Part shown: positions 17,313 through 26,966 of the stretch, piece after piece
How the letters are laid out: each line of letters starts with the position of its first letter
Numbering within the stretch: position 1 is the first letter of the stretch
NCBI RefSeq assembly: GCF_030547425.1
Contig: NZ_JAUORH010000021.1
Location: forward strand, 1-48,625
Reading direction: 5' to 3'
Length of the DNA stretch: 48,625 nucleotides
DNA from: Tenacibaculum sp. 1_MG-2023
GTDB taxonomy: Bacteria > Bacteroidota > Bacteroidia > Flavobacteriales > Flavobacteriaceae
Notes under the pieces: model-generated
What the model was told of the DNA's origin: nothing
The model's database searches: none
Seen by the model: the letters and a program-made list of their open reading frames with translations, nothing else
Program-made: the position numbers and the translations under genes

Positions 17313-18626
17313 TTAATCTTCAATTCTTTCAATCTTAGCTCCTATAGATTTTAAACGTGCTTCGATATCTTCGTAACCTCTATCTATCTGTTCAATATTA
17401 TTAATAATACTTGTTCCTTTAGCAGATAATGCTGCTATTAATAAAGAAATACCCGCTCGAATATCTGGTGAAGTCATTTTAGTTGCCTTCAACTGTGATT
17501 TAAAATCATGACCAATTACTGTTGCTCTGTGTGGGTCACATAAAATTACCTTTGCTCCCATATCGATTAATTTGTCGACAAAGAACAAACGACTTTCAAA
17601 CATTTTTTGATGTACCAACACTGTTCCTTTTGCTTGTGTAGCTACTACTAAAACAATACTTAATAAATCTGGTGTAAATCCTGGCCAAGGAGCATCAGCT
17701 ACTGTTAATACTGATCCATCAATATAACTTTGAATCTCATAACTTTCTTGTTCTGGGATATAAATATCATCTCCTTTTCTTTCTAGTTGAATTCCTAACT
17801 TTCTAAATACGTTCGGAATCTGTCCTAAGTCATTCCAACTTACATTTTTAATTGTTAATTCAGAACGTGTCATAGCAGCCATACCAATCCAACTACCTAT
17901 TTCAATCATATCTGGTAAAATGGTATGCTCACAACCTCCTAATGATTCTACTCCTTCAATTGTAAGTAAATTAGAACCTACTCCAGATATTTTTGCTCCC
18001 ATAGAATTCAACATTTTTGATAATTGCTGAATGTATGGTTCGCAGGCTGCATTATATATAGTTGTAGTTCCTTTGGCCAATACTGCTGCCATAATAATGT
18101 TAGCGGTACCTGTTACTGAGGCTTCATCTAACAACATCTCTGCACCAACCAAACCAGTATCGGTTTCTACTCCATAGAAGTATTCTTCACGATTGTAACG
18201 GAATTTTGCTCCTAAGTTTATAAATCCTTCAAAGTGAGTATCTAAACGACGACGTCCTATTTTATCTCCTCCAGGGCGTGGAATGTATCCTTTTCCAAAA
18301 CGAGCTAATAACGGACCAACAATCATAATAGAGCCTCTTAATGAGCTACCATCTCTTTTAAACTCTGGTGATTCAAGATATTTTAAATTGATATCATCTG
18401 CCTGAAAACTATACGAGTTTTTAGATAGTTTTTCTATTTTAACTCCTAATTTTCCTAAAATAAAAATCAGTTTATTAACATCAATAATATCAGGGACATT
18501 ATTTATAATTACTTTTTCTGAGGTTAATAACACTGCACATATAACTTGTAATGCTTCATTTTTTGCTCCTTGTGGTGTTATTATTCCTTTTAACTTGTGA
18601 CCTCCTTCTATTTTAAATGATGCCAT
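17313..18626 (-). CDS. murA: UDP-GlcNAc 1-carboxyvinyltransferase (Asp variant)
   Basis: MurA of 437 aa, first committed step of peptidoglycan synthesis: transfer of enolpyruvate from PEP to UDP-GlcNAc. The substrate lysine is in GAKNEAL (Lys22). In the catalytic loop IPRPGGDKIGRRRLDTH, the residue that is Cys115 in E. coli is Asp121. Asp at this position is known from Mycobacterium, Chlamydia and Borrelia MurA to keep activity and give insensitivity to fosfomycin, which alkylates the Cys. The start codon directly follows the DUF4290 stop, so the two are translationally close. Terminator at 17258-17286. Confidence 0.96.
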   Translation of the reverse strand: MASFKIEGGHKLKGIITPQGAKNEALQVICAVLLTSEKVIINNVPDIIDVNKLIFILGKLGVKIEKLSKNSYSFQADDINLKYLESPEFKRDGSSLRGSIMIVGPLLARFGKGYIPRPGGDKIGRRRLDTHFEGFINLGAKFRYNREEYFYGVETDTGLVGAEMLLDEASVTGTANIIMAAVLAKGTTTIYNAACEPYIQQLSKMLNSMGAKISGVGSNLLTIEGVESLGGCEHTILPDMIEIGSWIGMAAMTRSELTIKNVSWNDLGQIPNVFRKLGIQLERKGDDIYIPEQESYEIQSYIDGSVLTVADAPWPGFTPDLLSIVLVVATQAKGTVLVHQKMFESRLFFVDKLIDMGAKVILCDPHRATVIGHDFKSQLKATKMTSPDIRAGISLLIAALSAKGTSIINNIEQIDRGYEDIEARLKSIGAKIERIED

Positions 18627-19268
18627 TTACTTTTTTCTATATTTATTAGTGCTTCCTTTTCCTTTTGAATGACTTTTGTGCTGACCTTGACTGCTACGTT
18701 TTCTTAATAAACTTTTGCTATCTGCTAAATCTTCTTCGATATCTCGAATATCAATTCTCCCATCAGACAACTCATATAAATGATTAAAAATCACATTATC
18801 ATCAACGGTATCTTTATTCCAATTTAAAAAGCATTTTTTCATATGATTAGCAATTGTAAACACCAGTGCTTCTTTCATTTCTCCTTCTTCCCATGTTAAT
18901 GCTACATCAATCATCGTTTGAATATTTGTTCCATAAAAACGGTACTTTGATGCTGATTTAGGATATGGCAATCTATCTGGAGCTTCTTGTAACTCTTCTT
19001 TTGAAGGTGTTTCATATGGAGAATCTACATCTAACTCAAAATCTGCCATTATATGTAACTGATCCCACAATTTATGCTTAAAATCAGGTACATCTCGTAA
19101 ATGAGGTTGTAAGTTCCCCATTACATCAATAATAGCTTTTGCCATTGTATTTCGCTCTTCTTTATCTTCTAAAGCGATACAATGGTTTACTAATTTTTGT
19201 ATATGCCTCCCATATTCAGGGATAATTAATTTGGATCTTTTCGAATTGTATTCTAAATCAAACGTCAT
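18627..19268 (-). CDS. DUF4290 protein
   Basis: A 213-aa soluble protein with the DUF4290 opening (MTFDLEYNSKRSKLIIPEYG, then RHIQKLVNHC). It is helical, with a very basic, Ser/Lys-rich tail at the C-terminus (about 190-213) that could bind nucleic acid or another polyanion. The family is restricted to Bacteroidota and has no assigned function. It lies between uvrD and murA with no gap to murA, which hints at a role in envelope growth or only at operon economy. Confidence 0.85.
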   Translation of the reverse strand: MTFDLEYNSKRSKLIIPEYGRHIQKLVNHCIALEDKEERNTMAKAIIDVMGNLQPHLRDVPDFKHKLWDQLHIMADFELDVDSPYETPSKEELQEAPDRLPYPKSASKYRFYGTNIQTMIDVALTWEEGEMKEALVFTIANHMKKCFLNWNKDTVDDNVIFNHLYELSDGRIDIRDIEEDLADSKSLLRKRSSQGQHKSHSKGKGSTNKYRKK

Positions 19269-19314
19269 TTCTCTATATTTTATCTATGCAAAATAGGTAA
19301 TTATTATGAATTAA

Positions 19315-21645
19315 TTACCCGATTACTTTCAATTTTGCAAATTGTAACAATAATTTCTTTTTACCTACGGTACTAAACTCTATTTCTGCTTTTTTATTGG
19401 GTCCTTTCCCTTCTAAAGCTACTACTTTTCCAGTACCAAAACGGTTATGCTCTACTACGTTTCCTACTGTGATTTCTCCATCAAATAAATTCATTTTCGG
19501 ACTCATTTCTGAAACCTTTTTCATTTTACTTTTTGGAGGAACCATACTTGTTTTTTCCTTCTTCGCTAAAAATTCCTTTCTCTTTTTTTGAATTGGTTTT
19601 TGAAAACGTATTTTTTTGGGGGTATCATCATCAAACAAACTAGCATCAATAAACCTATTTATCGATGGTTCTGGCACTTTTGGAGTCAAATATTCGATAA
19701 ACTGTTCGTCTATCTCTTCTAAAAATCTACTTGGCTCACCATCGGTTAATTTACCCCAACGATAACGTGTTTGTGCATAGGTTAAATATGCTCCTTTTTC
19801 GGCTCTTGTTAAAGCAACGTAAAACAAACGGCGTTCTTCTTCTAACTCACTACGGGTGTTCATACTCATAGCTGAAGGAAATAAACTTTCTTCCAATCCT
19901 ACAATATATACATAAGGAAATTCTAATCCTTTAGATAAGTGAATTGTCATCAATGAAACTCGAGGTTCTTCATCTTCTTTATCAGAATCAAAATCAGTTG
20001 CTAGTGCTACATCTTCTAAAAATGACGTTAATGAAGCGTCTTCTCCCGTTTCTATTTTATCGGTAATAAAGTCTTTTATTCCGTTTAAAAGCTCTTGAAC
20101 ATTTTCAACTTTATTAACCCCTTCTGGTGTTCCATCCTTTTGTAAATCTTTTACTAACTGTGTTTGTTTCACCACCAAATCAGCAATTTCAAACGCGTTT
20201 TTCGTTTGTGTTTCAATTTGAAAACGCTGAATCATGTTTACAAAATTCTGTAACTTTGTTTTCGTTCCAGAATTAATACTGATATCTATAGTGTTGATAT
20301 TCTTTAAAATATCAAACATTGATTTTTTATAATGATTCGCTGCAATGGTTAATTTATCTAACGTTGTAGCTCCAATTCCTCTCGCTGGATAATTGATAAT
20401 ACGTTTTAATGCCTCCTCATCATTTGGATTGATTAAAATTCGTAAATATGATAGTAAATCTTTAATTTCTTTACGTTGATAGAATGAAATTCCTCCGTAA
20501 ATTTTATATTTAATATCTTTTTTACGCAATGCATCTTCCATCGCTCTCGATTGTGCATTAGTACGATACAGAATTGCAAATTGATCGCTCGTTAACTGAT
20601 AATTCATTTGGTTTTCCCAAATAGATTGCGCCACAAAACGTCCTTCTTCTCCATCAGAAATAGTACGCATTACTTTTACACTATCTCCCGCATCATTTGC
20701 TGTCCAAATTTCTTTATCTAGCTTCGTTTTATTCTTGTCAATTACACTATTAGCAGCTCGAACTATATTACTTGTTGAGCGATAATTTTGCTCTAGTTTG
20801 AATGTTTTTACATCCGGATAATCCTTCTGAAAATTTAAGATATTTTGAATGTTTGCTCCACGAAATCCGTAAATACTTTGCGAATCGTCTCCTACCACAC
20901 AAATATTCTGAAAACGATCTGCCAATGCACGTACAATTAAATATTGTGAATGGTTGGTATCTTGGTACTCATCTACCATGATATAACGGAAGCGATCTTG
21001 ATATTTTGCCAACACATCTGGAAAACGTGCTAATAATTCATTAGTACGTAATAATAAATCATCAAAATCCATTGCTCCAGACTTAAAACATCTATCTACA
21101 TACTCTTTGTATATATCTCCCACTCTTGGACGGCTTGCTTCTAAGTCAGCTTGTTGTAAATCTGAATTATTAAAATAAGCCCTAACCGTTATCAAACTGT
21201 TTTTAAAAGAAGAAATTCTGCTTAAAATTTGCTTTGGCTTGTATCTATCTTTATCTAAATTCATTTCTTTGATAATCGCCGTTATCAATCGAACTGAATC
21301 TTGTGTATCGTAAATGGTAAAGTTAGACGGATACCCTAATCGATCAGCTTCAGAACGTAAAATACGGGCAAAAACCGAGTGGAATGTTCCCATCCAAAGA
21401 TTTTTTGCTTCGCCATATCCTACTACTTTACCAATCCGCTCTTTCATTTCGCGAGCTGCCTTATTGGTAAATGTTAATGACAAAATATTAAATGCATCTA
21501 CTCCATGCTCCATCAAATAGGCAATTTTATAGGTCAACACTCTCGTTTTACCCGATCCTGCTCCTGCTATAATTATCATTGGGCCGTCTTTTTGTAAAAC
21601 AGCTGCTCTCTGTGGTTCGTTAAGTTGCTCTAAGTAAGTACTCAA
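19315..21645 (-). CDS. uvrD: UvrD/PcrA-family DNA helicase
   Basis: Superfamily 1A 3'-5' helicase of 776 aa. Motifs visible: GAGSGKT (28-34), TFTNKAAREMKERI, VDEYQDTN (Walker B), GDDSQSIYGFRGA, QNYRST, and LSKGLEFPYVYIVGLEE. The C-terminal 60 residues form a Tudor-like domain (VGNVVEHNRFGTGKVVALEG), which in PcrA binds RNA polymerase. It acts in nucleotide-excision and replication-linked repair. It is the first gene of a likely uvrD-DUF4290-murA operon, with 46 bp to the next gene. Confidence 0.95.
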   Translation of the reverse strand: MSTYLEQLNEPQRAAVLQKDGPMIIIAGAGSGKTRVLTYKIAYLMEHGVDAFNILSLTFTNKAAREMKERIGKVVGYGEAKNLWMGTFHSVFARILRSEADRLGYPSNFTIYDTQDSVRLITAIIKEMNLDKDRYKPKQILSRISSFKNSLITVRAYFNNSDLQQADLEASRPRVGDIYKEYVDRCFKSGAMDFDDLLLRTNELLARFPDVLAKYQDRFRYIMVDEYQDTNHSQYLIVRALADRFQNICVVGDDSQSIYGFRGANIQNILNFQKDYPDVKTFKLEQNYRSTSNIVRAANSVIDKNKTKLDKEIWTANDAGDSVKVMRTISDGEEGRFVAQSIWENQMNYQLTSDQFAILYRTNAQSRAMEDALRKKDIKYKIYGGISFYQRKEIKDLLSYLRILINPNDEEALKRIINYPARGIGATTLDKLTIAANHYKKSMFDILKNINTIDISINSGTKTKLQNFVNMIQRFQIETQTKNAFEIADLVVKQTQLVKDLQKDGTPEGVNKVENVQELLNGIKDFITDKIETGEDASLTSFLEDVALATDFDSDKEDEEPRVSLMTIHLSKGLEFPYVYIVGLEESLFPSAMSMNTRSELEEERRLFYVALTRAEKGAYLTYAQTRYRWGKLTDGEPSRFLEEIDEQFIEYLTPKVPEPSINRFIDASLFDDDTPKKIRFQKPIQKKRKEFLAKKEKTSMVPPKSKMKKVSEMSPKMNLFDGEITVGNVVEHNRFGTGKVVALEGKGPNKKAEIEFSTVGKKKLLLQFAKLKVIG

Positions 21646-21874
21646 TGGAAATTAAATTGAAAGAATTTTAAAAATGGAAAATTAACCAATCTTTTAGGTT
21701 TTTTAAAGATTCTGAGCCTTTTTTTATTCACTAATTTTAACTCCTATTAATTCTTCTTAAAACCCGAATTAATAAAAATTCGTCTTCAAACCCTTATTCC
21801 TCACTATTCGTTTTATAACCCGAATTATTTGGTGCTTTCAACCCAAAAACTTACTTTTACTAAAATTTAGACAC

Positions 21875-22492
21875 ATGACAAGTGTAATTACTGGTGATAT
21901 TATTAACTCTCGAGGTGTTTCTGTTGAAACATGGCTCCCTTTGCTTAAAAAATCTTTCAATCTTGTAGGAAAAACCCCAAAAACATGGGAGCTTTTTCGC
22001 GGAGACAGTTTTCAAATTGAAATTGAAAACATTGCAAACGCACTACTTTTCGCCATTGAATTAAAAACTAACATTAAGAAAATAAAAGATTTAGACATTC
22101 GTTTAGCTATTGGTATTGGTAATAAAAGTTTTGATACGGAAAAAATTACCGAAGCTAACGGTGAAGCTTTTATAAATTCTGGATATGCCTTTGATTATTT
22201 ATTAAAAAAACAAAATTTAGCCTTGAAAACTCCTTGGAAAGATATCAATGAAGAGTTTGAGGTTTCTTTGGGTTTGAGTTTGTTAATAATGGACAACTGG
22301 ACAACTAATTCTGCTGCTTTTGTAAATATGTCCTTACAAAACCCCGAGTGTACCCAGAAAGTAATTGCTAAAAAACTAGCTATTTCAGAAAGCAGTGCCA
22401 GCGAACGAAGAAAACGCTCTGGTTTTGATGAAATTATGAAGTTAGAAAAGCGTTATAGAAAACTTATGAATCAGAAATTTACTAACTTATGA
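21875..22492 (+). CDS. SatD-family protein
   Basis: A 205-aa protein beginning MTSVITGDIINSRG, the SatD-family pattern. The central part carries a short alpha/beta domain (ELFRGDSFQIEI, LDIRLAIGIG), and the C-terminus has a helix-turn-helix-like stretch (QKVIAKKLAISESSASERRK), suggesting DNA binding. SatD was named from a streptococcal acid-stress locus; the molecular role is not known. First gene of a three-gene operon with a 4-bp ATGA overlap to the next gene. Confidence 0.82.
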   Translation: MTSVITGDIINSRGVSVETWLPLLKKSFNLVGKTPKTWELFRGDSFQIEIENIANALLFAIELKTNIKKIKDLDIRLAIGIGNKSFDTEKITEANGEAFINSGYAFDYLLKKQNLALKTPWKDINEEFEVSLGLSLLIMDNWTTNSAAFVNMSLQNPECTQKVIAKKLAISESSASERRKRSGFDEIMKLEKRYRKLMNQKFTNL

Positions 22493-23202
22493 TACTCTTC
22501 TTAAAATTACTTGTGGCTCATTTATTAGGTGATTTTGTGTTTCAACCTAAAAACTGGGTAAAAAACAAAGAGAAAAAGAAAATAAAATCTATTAAACTCT
22601 ATACTCACATAGGTGTTCATGCTATTTTATTACTATTATTATTACAATTCAACTCTACATACTGGAGTGTTTTTTTACTTGTAATTATTTCTCATTATTT
22701 AGTAGACCTTGGAAAACTATATCTTCAAAGAAAGAAAAACAAACGCTTATTCTTCTTTCTAGATCAAGCTCTACATATATTCTTTTTGGGTTTAGCCACA
22801 TATATATACACTCCTTATAAAATTAATATAGATACCTTTTTAAGTAAACAAAACTTATTACTTTTTGCTTGTTTAATTTTTGTTACCTACACATCTTCCA
22901 TCATTATTAACATATTAATTTCTAAATGGAACCCTGAAAAAGGTAATAAATCAACAGAACAATCGTTAGCCAATGCAGGTAAGTATATTGGTTTTTTAGA
23001 ACGTATATTAATTTTTGTTTTTATTGCAATTAATCAATGGGCTGGTGTCGGATTTTTACTCGCTGCAAAATCTATATTTAGATTTGGAGATTTAACTGCA
23101 TCAAAAGATAGAAAGCTTACCGAGTATGTACTGATTGGAACTTTATTAAGTTTTGGATTGGCAATTTTAACAGGACTCGTATATTCGCATTATGGAAGAT
23201 AA
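22489..23202 (+). CDS. DUF3307 membrane protein
   Basis: Integral membrane protein of 237 aa with about six hydrophobic helices. The N-terminus (LKLLVAHLLGDFVFQPKNWV) and the HYLVDLGKLY motif are typical of DUF3307, which contains conserved His/Asp residues in membrane segments; function unknown. It overlaps the SatD gene by 4 bp and the next gene by 11 bp, so the trio is likely translated together. Confidence 0.85.
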   Translation: MILFLKLLVAHLLGDFVFQPKNWVKNKEKKKIKSIKLYTHIGVHAILLLLLLQFNSTYWSVFLLVIISHYLVDLGKLYLQRKKNKRLFFFLDQALHIFFLGLATYIYTPYKINIDTFLSKQNLLLFACLIFVTYTSSIIINILISKWNPEKGNKSTEQSLANAGKYIGFLERILIFVFIAINQWAGVGFLLAAKSIFRFGDLTASKDRKLTEYVLIGTLLSFGLAILTGLVYSHYGR

Positions 23203-23704
23203 AATTATTGAAGGGCTAGCCTATGCCCTACCAGCATTAGTAACTGGCGGTGTAGCTTATCTAATTTTAGGCCGCTTTATTGAGCAAGATAATAAAGAAA
23301 AAACATTCAACGCATTAGTTGAAAAGAAGCGTGAAAGTTTACCTACAAAACTACAAGCTTATGAACGTATGTTATTGTTTTGTGAGCGTATCAACCCATC
23401 AAAATTACTATTAAGAGTTAATCCAATTGGAGAAGATACTGATAATTACCTACAGCTTTTAATTGCTAACATAGAACAGGAATTTGAACATAACTTAGTG
23501 CAACAACTATACATTTCTGACGATAGCTGGAAAGCTGTTACAGCTGTTAAGTTAGCTATTATTGCAAAACTTCGTTCTACAGCAGAGGAATCTGAAACTG
23601 CTAAAGATTTACGAGAAAATGTATTGATTGATTATTCACAACAAGAAAGTCCAGCAAACACAGCTATTTCCTTTTTAAAACAAGAAGTCAAAAAACTGAT
23701 ATAA
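23192..23704 (+). CDS. Membrane-anchored protein of the SatD-DUF3307 operon
   Basis: A 170-aa protein with one N-terminal transmembrane helix (about 8-28, ALPALVTGGVAYLILG) and a cytosolic helical domain with coiled-coil character. From memory it resembles a flavobacterial family listed as DUF7935; no catalytic motif is seen. It ends just before a strong terminator and overlaps the DUF3307 gene by 11 bp. Confidence 0.75.
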   Translation: MEDKIIEGLAYALPALVTGGVAYLILGRFIEQDNKEKTFNALVEKKRESLPTKLQAYERMLLFCERINPSKLLLRVNPIGEDTDNYLQLLIANIEQEFEHNLVQQLYISDDSWKAVTAVKLAIIAKLRSTAEESETAKDLRENVLIDYSQQESPANTAISFLKQEVKKLI

Positions 23705-23732
23705 AAAAAGCCTCAATATTGAGGCTTTTTTT
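23703..23732. terminator. Bidirectional terminator
   Basis: Self-complementary sequence centred on AATATT with arms AAAAAAGCCTCA and its complement, between the convergent genes ending at 23704 and 23736. The A and T flanks serve both strands. Confidence 0.92.
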
Positions 23733-23735
23733 ATT

Positions 23736-23960
23736 CTATTTTTCCTTAACTATAAAGTAATATATCACATAAAGCCAACCTAACAATCCATGTAGTATTG
23801 CAAATAATACTGACTTATTTCTATCCCATGAAATTACAACAGCTATTACAGTTCCTAAACCTAAACCATTTTTTACTATTACTCCATTAAACTCCAAATC
23901 ATGAGCATAACCTTGTAAGGTTAAAAATAACATTATTAGCAGCAAAGTATTCTTTTTCAT
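23736..23960 (-). CDS. Small exported or membrane protein
   Basis: A 74-aa protein with a signal-like N-terminus (MKKNTLLLIMLFLTLQGYA) and a second hydrophobic region (LHGLLGWLYVIYYFIV) at the C-terminus, so probably inner-membrane with a short periplasmic loop. I do not recognise the family. It is 8 bp after sseA and ends at a shared terminator, so it is the last gene of the symporter-sseA operon. Confidence 0.65.
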   Translation of the reverse strand: MKKNTLLLIMLFLTLQGYAHDLEFNGVIVKNGLGLGTVIAVVISWDRNKSVLFAILHGLLGWLYVIYYFIVKEK

Positions 23961-23968
23961 TTCTTAAT

Positions 23969-24805
23969 TTACTTTTCAACAGGCAATTCTAATCTACTTG
24001 CCCACTCTGTCCAAGAACCGTCGTATACACTATAATTAGTTTTTCCTGCCTCTTCAGCTCCTAAAGCAAGTATACATGCTGTAATTCCTGACCCGCAAGA
24101 AAGAATCATTCCTTCTTTACTTGGGTTCACTTCTGAAAATATTTTCTGAAGCTCTTCTTTCGATTTCATCTTACCATCTACCTGCAATTCTATATAAGGC
24201 AAGCTTTTAGAATTTGGAATATGTCCTCCTCTTAAGTCTTTTCTTGGCTCTGGCTCCGTAGCATAAAATCTTTCTTTTGAACGAGCGTCTAATATAATTT
24301 TATTATGACGAGAAGCTTTTAATACTTCCTCTGTCATACTAATTTTATCTTTATTAATAGAGGCTTTGAAATTTCCCATAGACAATGTTCTTTCATTTTT
24401 AGACTCAACCATATAACCTGCTTCTTTCCATGAAGGCAAACCTCCATTTAAAACTGCTATATTTTCAAATCCAAATACTCTAAACAACCACCAAACTCTT
24501 GGAGACGAATACACTCCTATATCATCGTAAACAACAATACAGCTATCATTATTTATCCCTAATTTTTGAACCTGAGTTTCAAAATATTTTTCTGACGGAA
24601 TTGTGTTAGGGTATTCTGCTTCAATATCTAAAAAGACATTCTTTAAATCAAATAAAACAGCATTTTGAATCTGCTGTTTTTCTTTTTTATCATCTGTCTT
24701 GGCTCCTACTTTATGAATAGTTGCATCAAGAACTATTAAGTTATCTGCATTCAAGTTATCGTGCAACCAATCAACAGAAACTATAGGTGGTTTTACTGTA
24801 AGCAT
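23969..24805 (-). CDS. sseA: 3-mercaptopyruvate sulfurtransferase (rhodanese family)
   Basis: Tandem-rhodanese protein of 278 aa: an inactive N-terminal domain (about 8-135) and a catalytic C-terminal domain with Cys237 in SCGSGITA. The CGSG(V/I)T loop marks mercaptopyruvate sulfurtransferases, as opposed to thiosulfate-specific enzymes. It transfers sulfane sulfur from 3-mercaptopyruvate to acceptors. It sits 6 bp after the dicarboxylate symporter gene in the same operon. Confidence 0.9.
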   Translation of the reverse strand: MLTVKPPIVSVDWLHDNLNADNLIVLDATIHKVGAKTDDKKEKQQIQNAVLFDLKNVFLDIEAEYPNTIPSEKYFETQVQKLGINNDSCIVVYDDIGVYSSPRVWWLFRVFGFENIAVLNGGLPSWKEAGYMVESKNERTLSMGNFKASINKDKISMTEEVLKASRHNKIILDARSKERFYATEPEPRKDLRGGHIPNSKSLPYIELQVDGKMKSKEELQKIFSEVNPSKEGMILSCGSGITACILALGAEEAGKTNYSVYDGSWTEWASRLELPVEK

Positions 24806-24811
24806 ATTACT

Positions 24812-26137
24812 TTATTTTACTTCATCATAATGCTCATCCCAATTATGTGGATGTGGTTTTCCTAACTTCCCTACAGACTTCGCTACTAAAGTAGAAACTG
24901 TTGCATCACCTGTTACGTTAATAACAGTTCTACACATATCTAAAGGTCTATCAACTGCAAAAATTAACGCCAGACCTATGGCTAATTTATCTGCTGGAAA
25001 ACCAACTGATTCTAATACTATTACTAACATCACCATTCCTGCTCCTGGTACAGCTGCTGAACCTATTGAAGCCAATAATGCTGTTAAAATAATTGTTAAC
25101 TGATCTCCGAAAGTTAAATCGAAACCTAAAGCTTGTGATATAAATACTGCTGCTACGGCTTGATATAAACTAGTACCGTCCATATTAATAGTAGCTCCTA
25201 CTGGTAATACAAAACTTGATACTTCTTTATCTACTCCAATATGTTCTTCTACTCGCTCCATCGTAACTGGCAATGTTGCTGCACTAGAACTTGTTGAAAA
25301 CGCTAATAATTGTGCTGGACTTATTTGTTTTAAAAACCATAATGGATTCTTTTTGGTAAACACACTTATTAAAACCATATAAAGTGCTACCATTAACAAT
25401 AAACCTCCAACAACTGTTGCTCCATATTTTAATAATGCTAACAATAAATCAGGATCATTGGAAGTAACTACAACATTTGCTAATAATGCAAATACTGCAA
25501 AAGGTGCAGTTAACATGATTAAATCAACCATTTTTAGCACAACTTCATTTAACGAATCAAAAAAGTTTTTTAACGGTGTAGCTTTTTTCTCCCCTATTAA
25601 CAACATTGATATTCCTAAGACAATAGTAAAGAAGATTACCTGTAACATTGCTTTGTTATTACTCATTGCCTGCATGGCATTATCAGGAACCATATCTTCT
25701 AAAAATTGAAGTGGTCCACTTTCTCTTTGCTTACTCGCCTCTGCTATTTTAGCTTGTACCCCTTCACTATTTGCATAATCTGCTGTTAATTTAGCTATAG
25801 TATCTTCAGAAATCCCTTCTCCAGGTTGTACAACATTCACTAATACCAACCCTACTGTTATTGCTATTACTGTAGTGCCTATATAAATTAACATGGTACG
25901 TAAACCAATGTTTTTAAATTTTGAAATGTCTTTTAAATCAGAAATCCCTTTTACCAGAGAAGCAATAATTAATGGTACTGCTATTAATTTTAATAATTTT
26001 ACGAAAATTGTTCCAAAAGGCTTTATCCAATCCGATACAAATGATGCTCCATTATCTATAAAGGTCATCCCTAACCCAAATAAAACACCTAAAATCATTC
26101 CTATTAAAATTTGCCAGTGTAGTGCAAGTTTCTTCAT
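24812..26137 (-). CDS. Dicarboxylate/amino acid:cation symporter
   Basis: DAACS-family (GltP/DctA-like) transporter of 441 aa with eight helices and two re-entrant loops. The signatures are the serine-rich STSSSAATLPVTMERV in HP1 and NMDGTSLYQ in helix 7, plus DRPLDMCRTVINVTGD in helix 8 near the substrate site. It takes up glutamate, aspartate or C4-dicarboxylates with Na+ or H+; substrate cannot be fixed from sequence alone. A loop of about 40 residues near 120-160 is longer than in archaeal homologues. First gene of a three-gene operon with sseA. Confidence 0.93.
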   Translation of the reverse strand: MKKLALHWQILIGMILGVLFGLGMTFIDNGASFVSDWIKPFGTIFVKLLKLIAVPLIIASLVKGISDLKDISKFKNIGLRTMLIYIGTTVIAITVGLVLVNVVQPGEGISEDTIAKLTADYANSEGVQAKIAEASKQRESGPLQFLEDMVPDNAMQAMSNNKAMLQVIFFTIVLGISMLLIGEKKATPLKNFFDSLNEVVLKMVDLIMLTAPFAVFALLANVVVTSNDPDLLLALLKYGATVVGGLLLMVALYMVLISVFTKKNPLWFLKQISPAQLLAFSTSSSAATLPVTMERVEEHIGVDKEVSSFVLPVGATINMDGTSLYQAVAAVFISQALGFDLTFGDQLTIILTALLASIGSAAVPGAGMVMLVIVLESVGFPADKLAIGLALIFAVDRPLDMCRTVINVTGDATVSTLVAKSVGKLGKPHPHNWDEHYDEVK

Positions 26138-26267
26138 ATAATCTATAAATCTATTATTTTTTTAACTGGCCGTAAGGTATAAAGAAATATTTAAAAAAAG
26201 TGACCTTCAGTTTGTATCTTGTGTCCCATTAATTAGAAACTAAGTACTAATCTTAATAAAATAAAAA

Positions 26268-26918
26268 ATGACGGGAATTTTAGATTTATTAAATAGCGAC
26301 ACAGGAAAAGCAATTATATCTGGTGTTGCGGGCTCAACGGGGCAAGACACTAATAAAACTAGTAGTGTTTTAACAATGGCATTACCTGTTTTAATGAAAG
26401 CAATGCAACGAAATACTACGACACCTCAAGGTGCAGAAAGCTTAAAAAGTGCATTAGATAAGCATGATGGTGGAATCTTAGATAATTTAGGAGACTTGTT
26501 TAATGGTGGGGTTAACTCTAATGTTTTACAAGATGGAGGCAAGATTTTAGGCCATGTTTTAGGAAATAAACAACAAGGAGTAGAACAAATTATTGGTCAA
26601 AAAGCTGGTATGGATACTGGCGCTGTTGCTAATATTTTAAAAACTGCTGCACCTATTTTAATGGGAGTATTAGGTAAACAATCTCGTCAAAAAAATATAA
26701 ATAACTCAAATGATTTAAGTGGACTTTTAGGAGGTTTATTAGGTGGTAACTCTACTCAAAAAGAACAAAGCTTCTTAGAACAAATATTGGATGCTGATGG
26801 CGACGGTAGTATTGTTGATGATGTAGCTGGAATGATTTTAGGAAACACTAGTAGCAACCAGCAAAAATCAGGCGGTCTTTTGGGCGGACTTTTAGGCGGT
26901 GTATTTGGAAAAAAATAA
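26268..26918 (+). CDS. DUF937 protein
   Basis: A 216-aa protein whose first 150 residues follow DUF937 (ILDLLNSDTGKAIISGVAG; paired helices with VLTMALPVLMKAM). The C-terminus has glycine-rich GLLGGLLGG repeats and a short EF-hand-like DADGDGSIVDD loop that could bind calcium. No signal peptide. Function of the family is unknown. It ends 24 bp before a strong hairpin. Confidence 0.85.
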   Translation: MTGILDLLNSDTGKAIISGVAGSTGQDTNKTSSVLTMALPVLMKAMQRNTTTPQGAESLKSALDKHDGGILDNLGDLFNGGVNSNVLQDGGKILGHVLGNKQQGVEQIIGQKAGMDTGAVANILKTAAPILMGVLGKQSRQKNINNSNDLSGLLGGLLGGNSTQKEQSFLEQILDADGDGSIVDDVAGMILGNTSSNQQKSGGLLGGLLGGVFGKK

Positions 26919-26942
26919 CTTTACTTATTTATAATGTAATGA

Positions 26943-26966
26943 AGGGGCAAACATTTGTTTGCCCCT
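26943..26966 (+). terminator. Terminator after the DUF937 gene
   Basis: Perfect 11-bp stem (AGGGGCAAACA / TGTTTGCCCCT) with a 2-base loop, followed by ATTCTTTTAATT. The next gene's promoter overlaps it. Confidence 0.85.
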
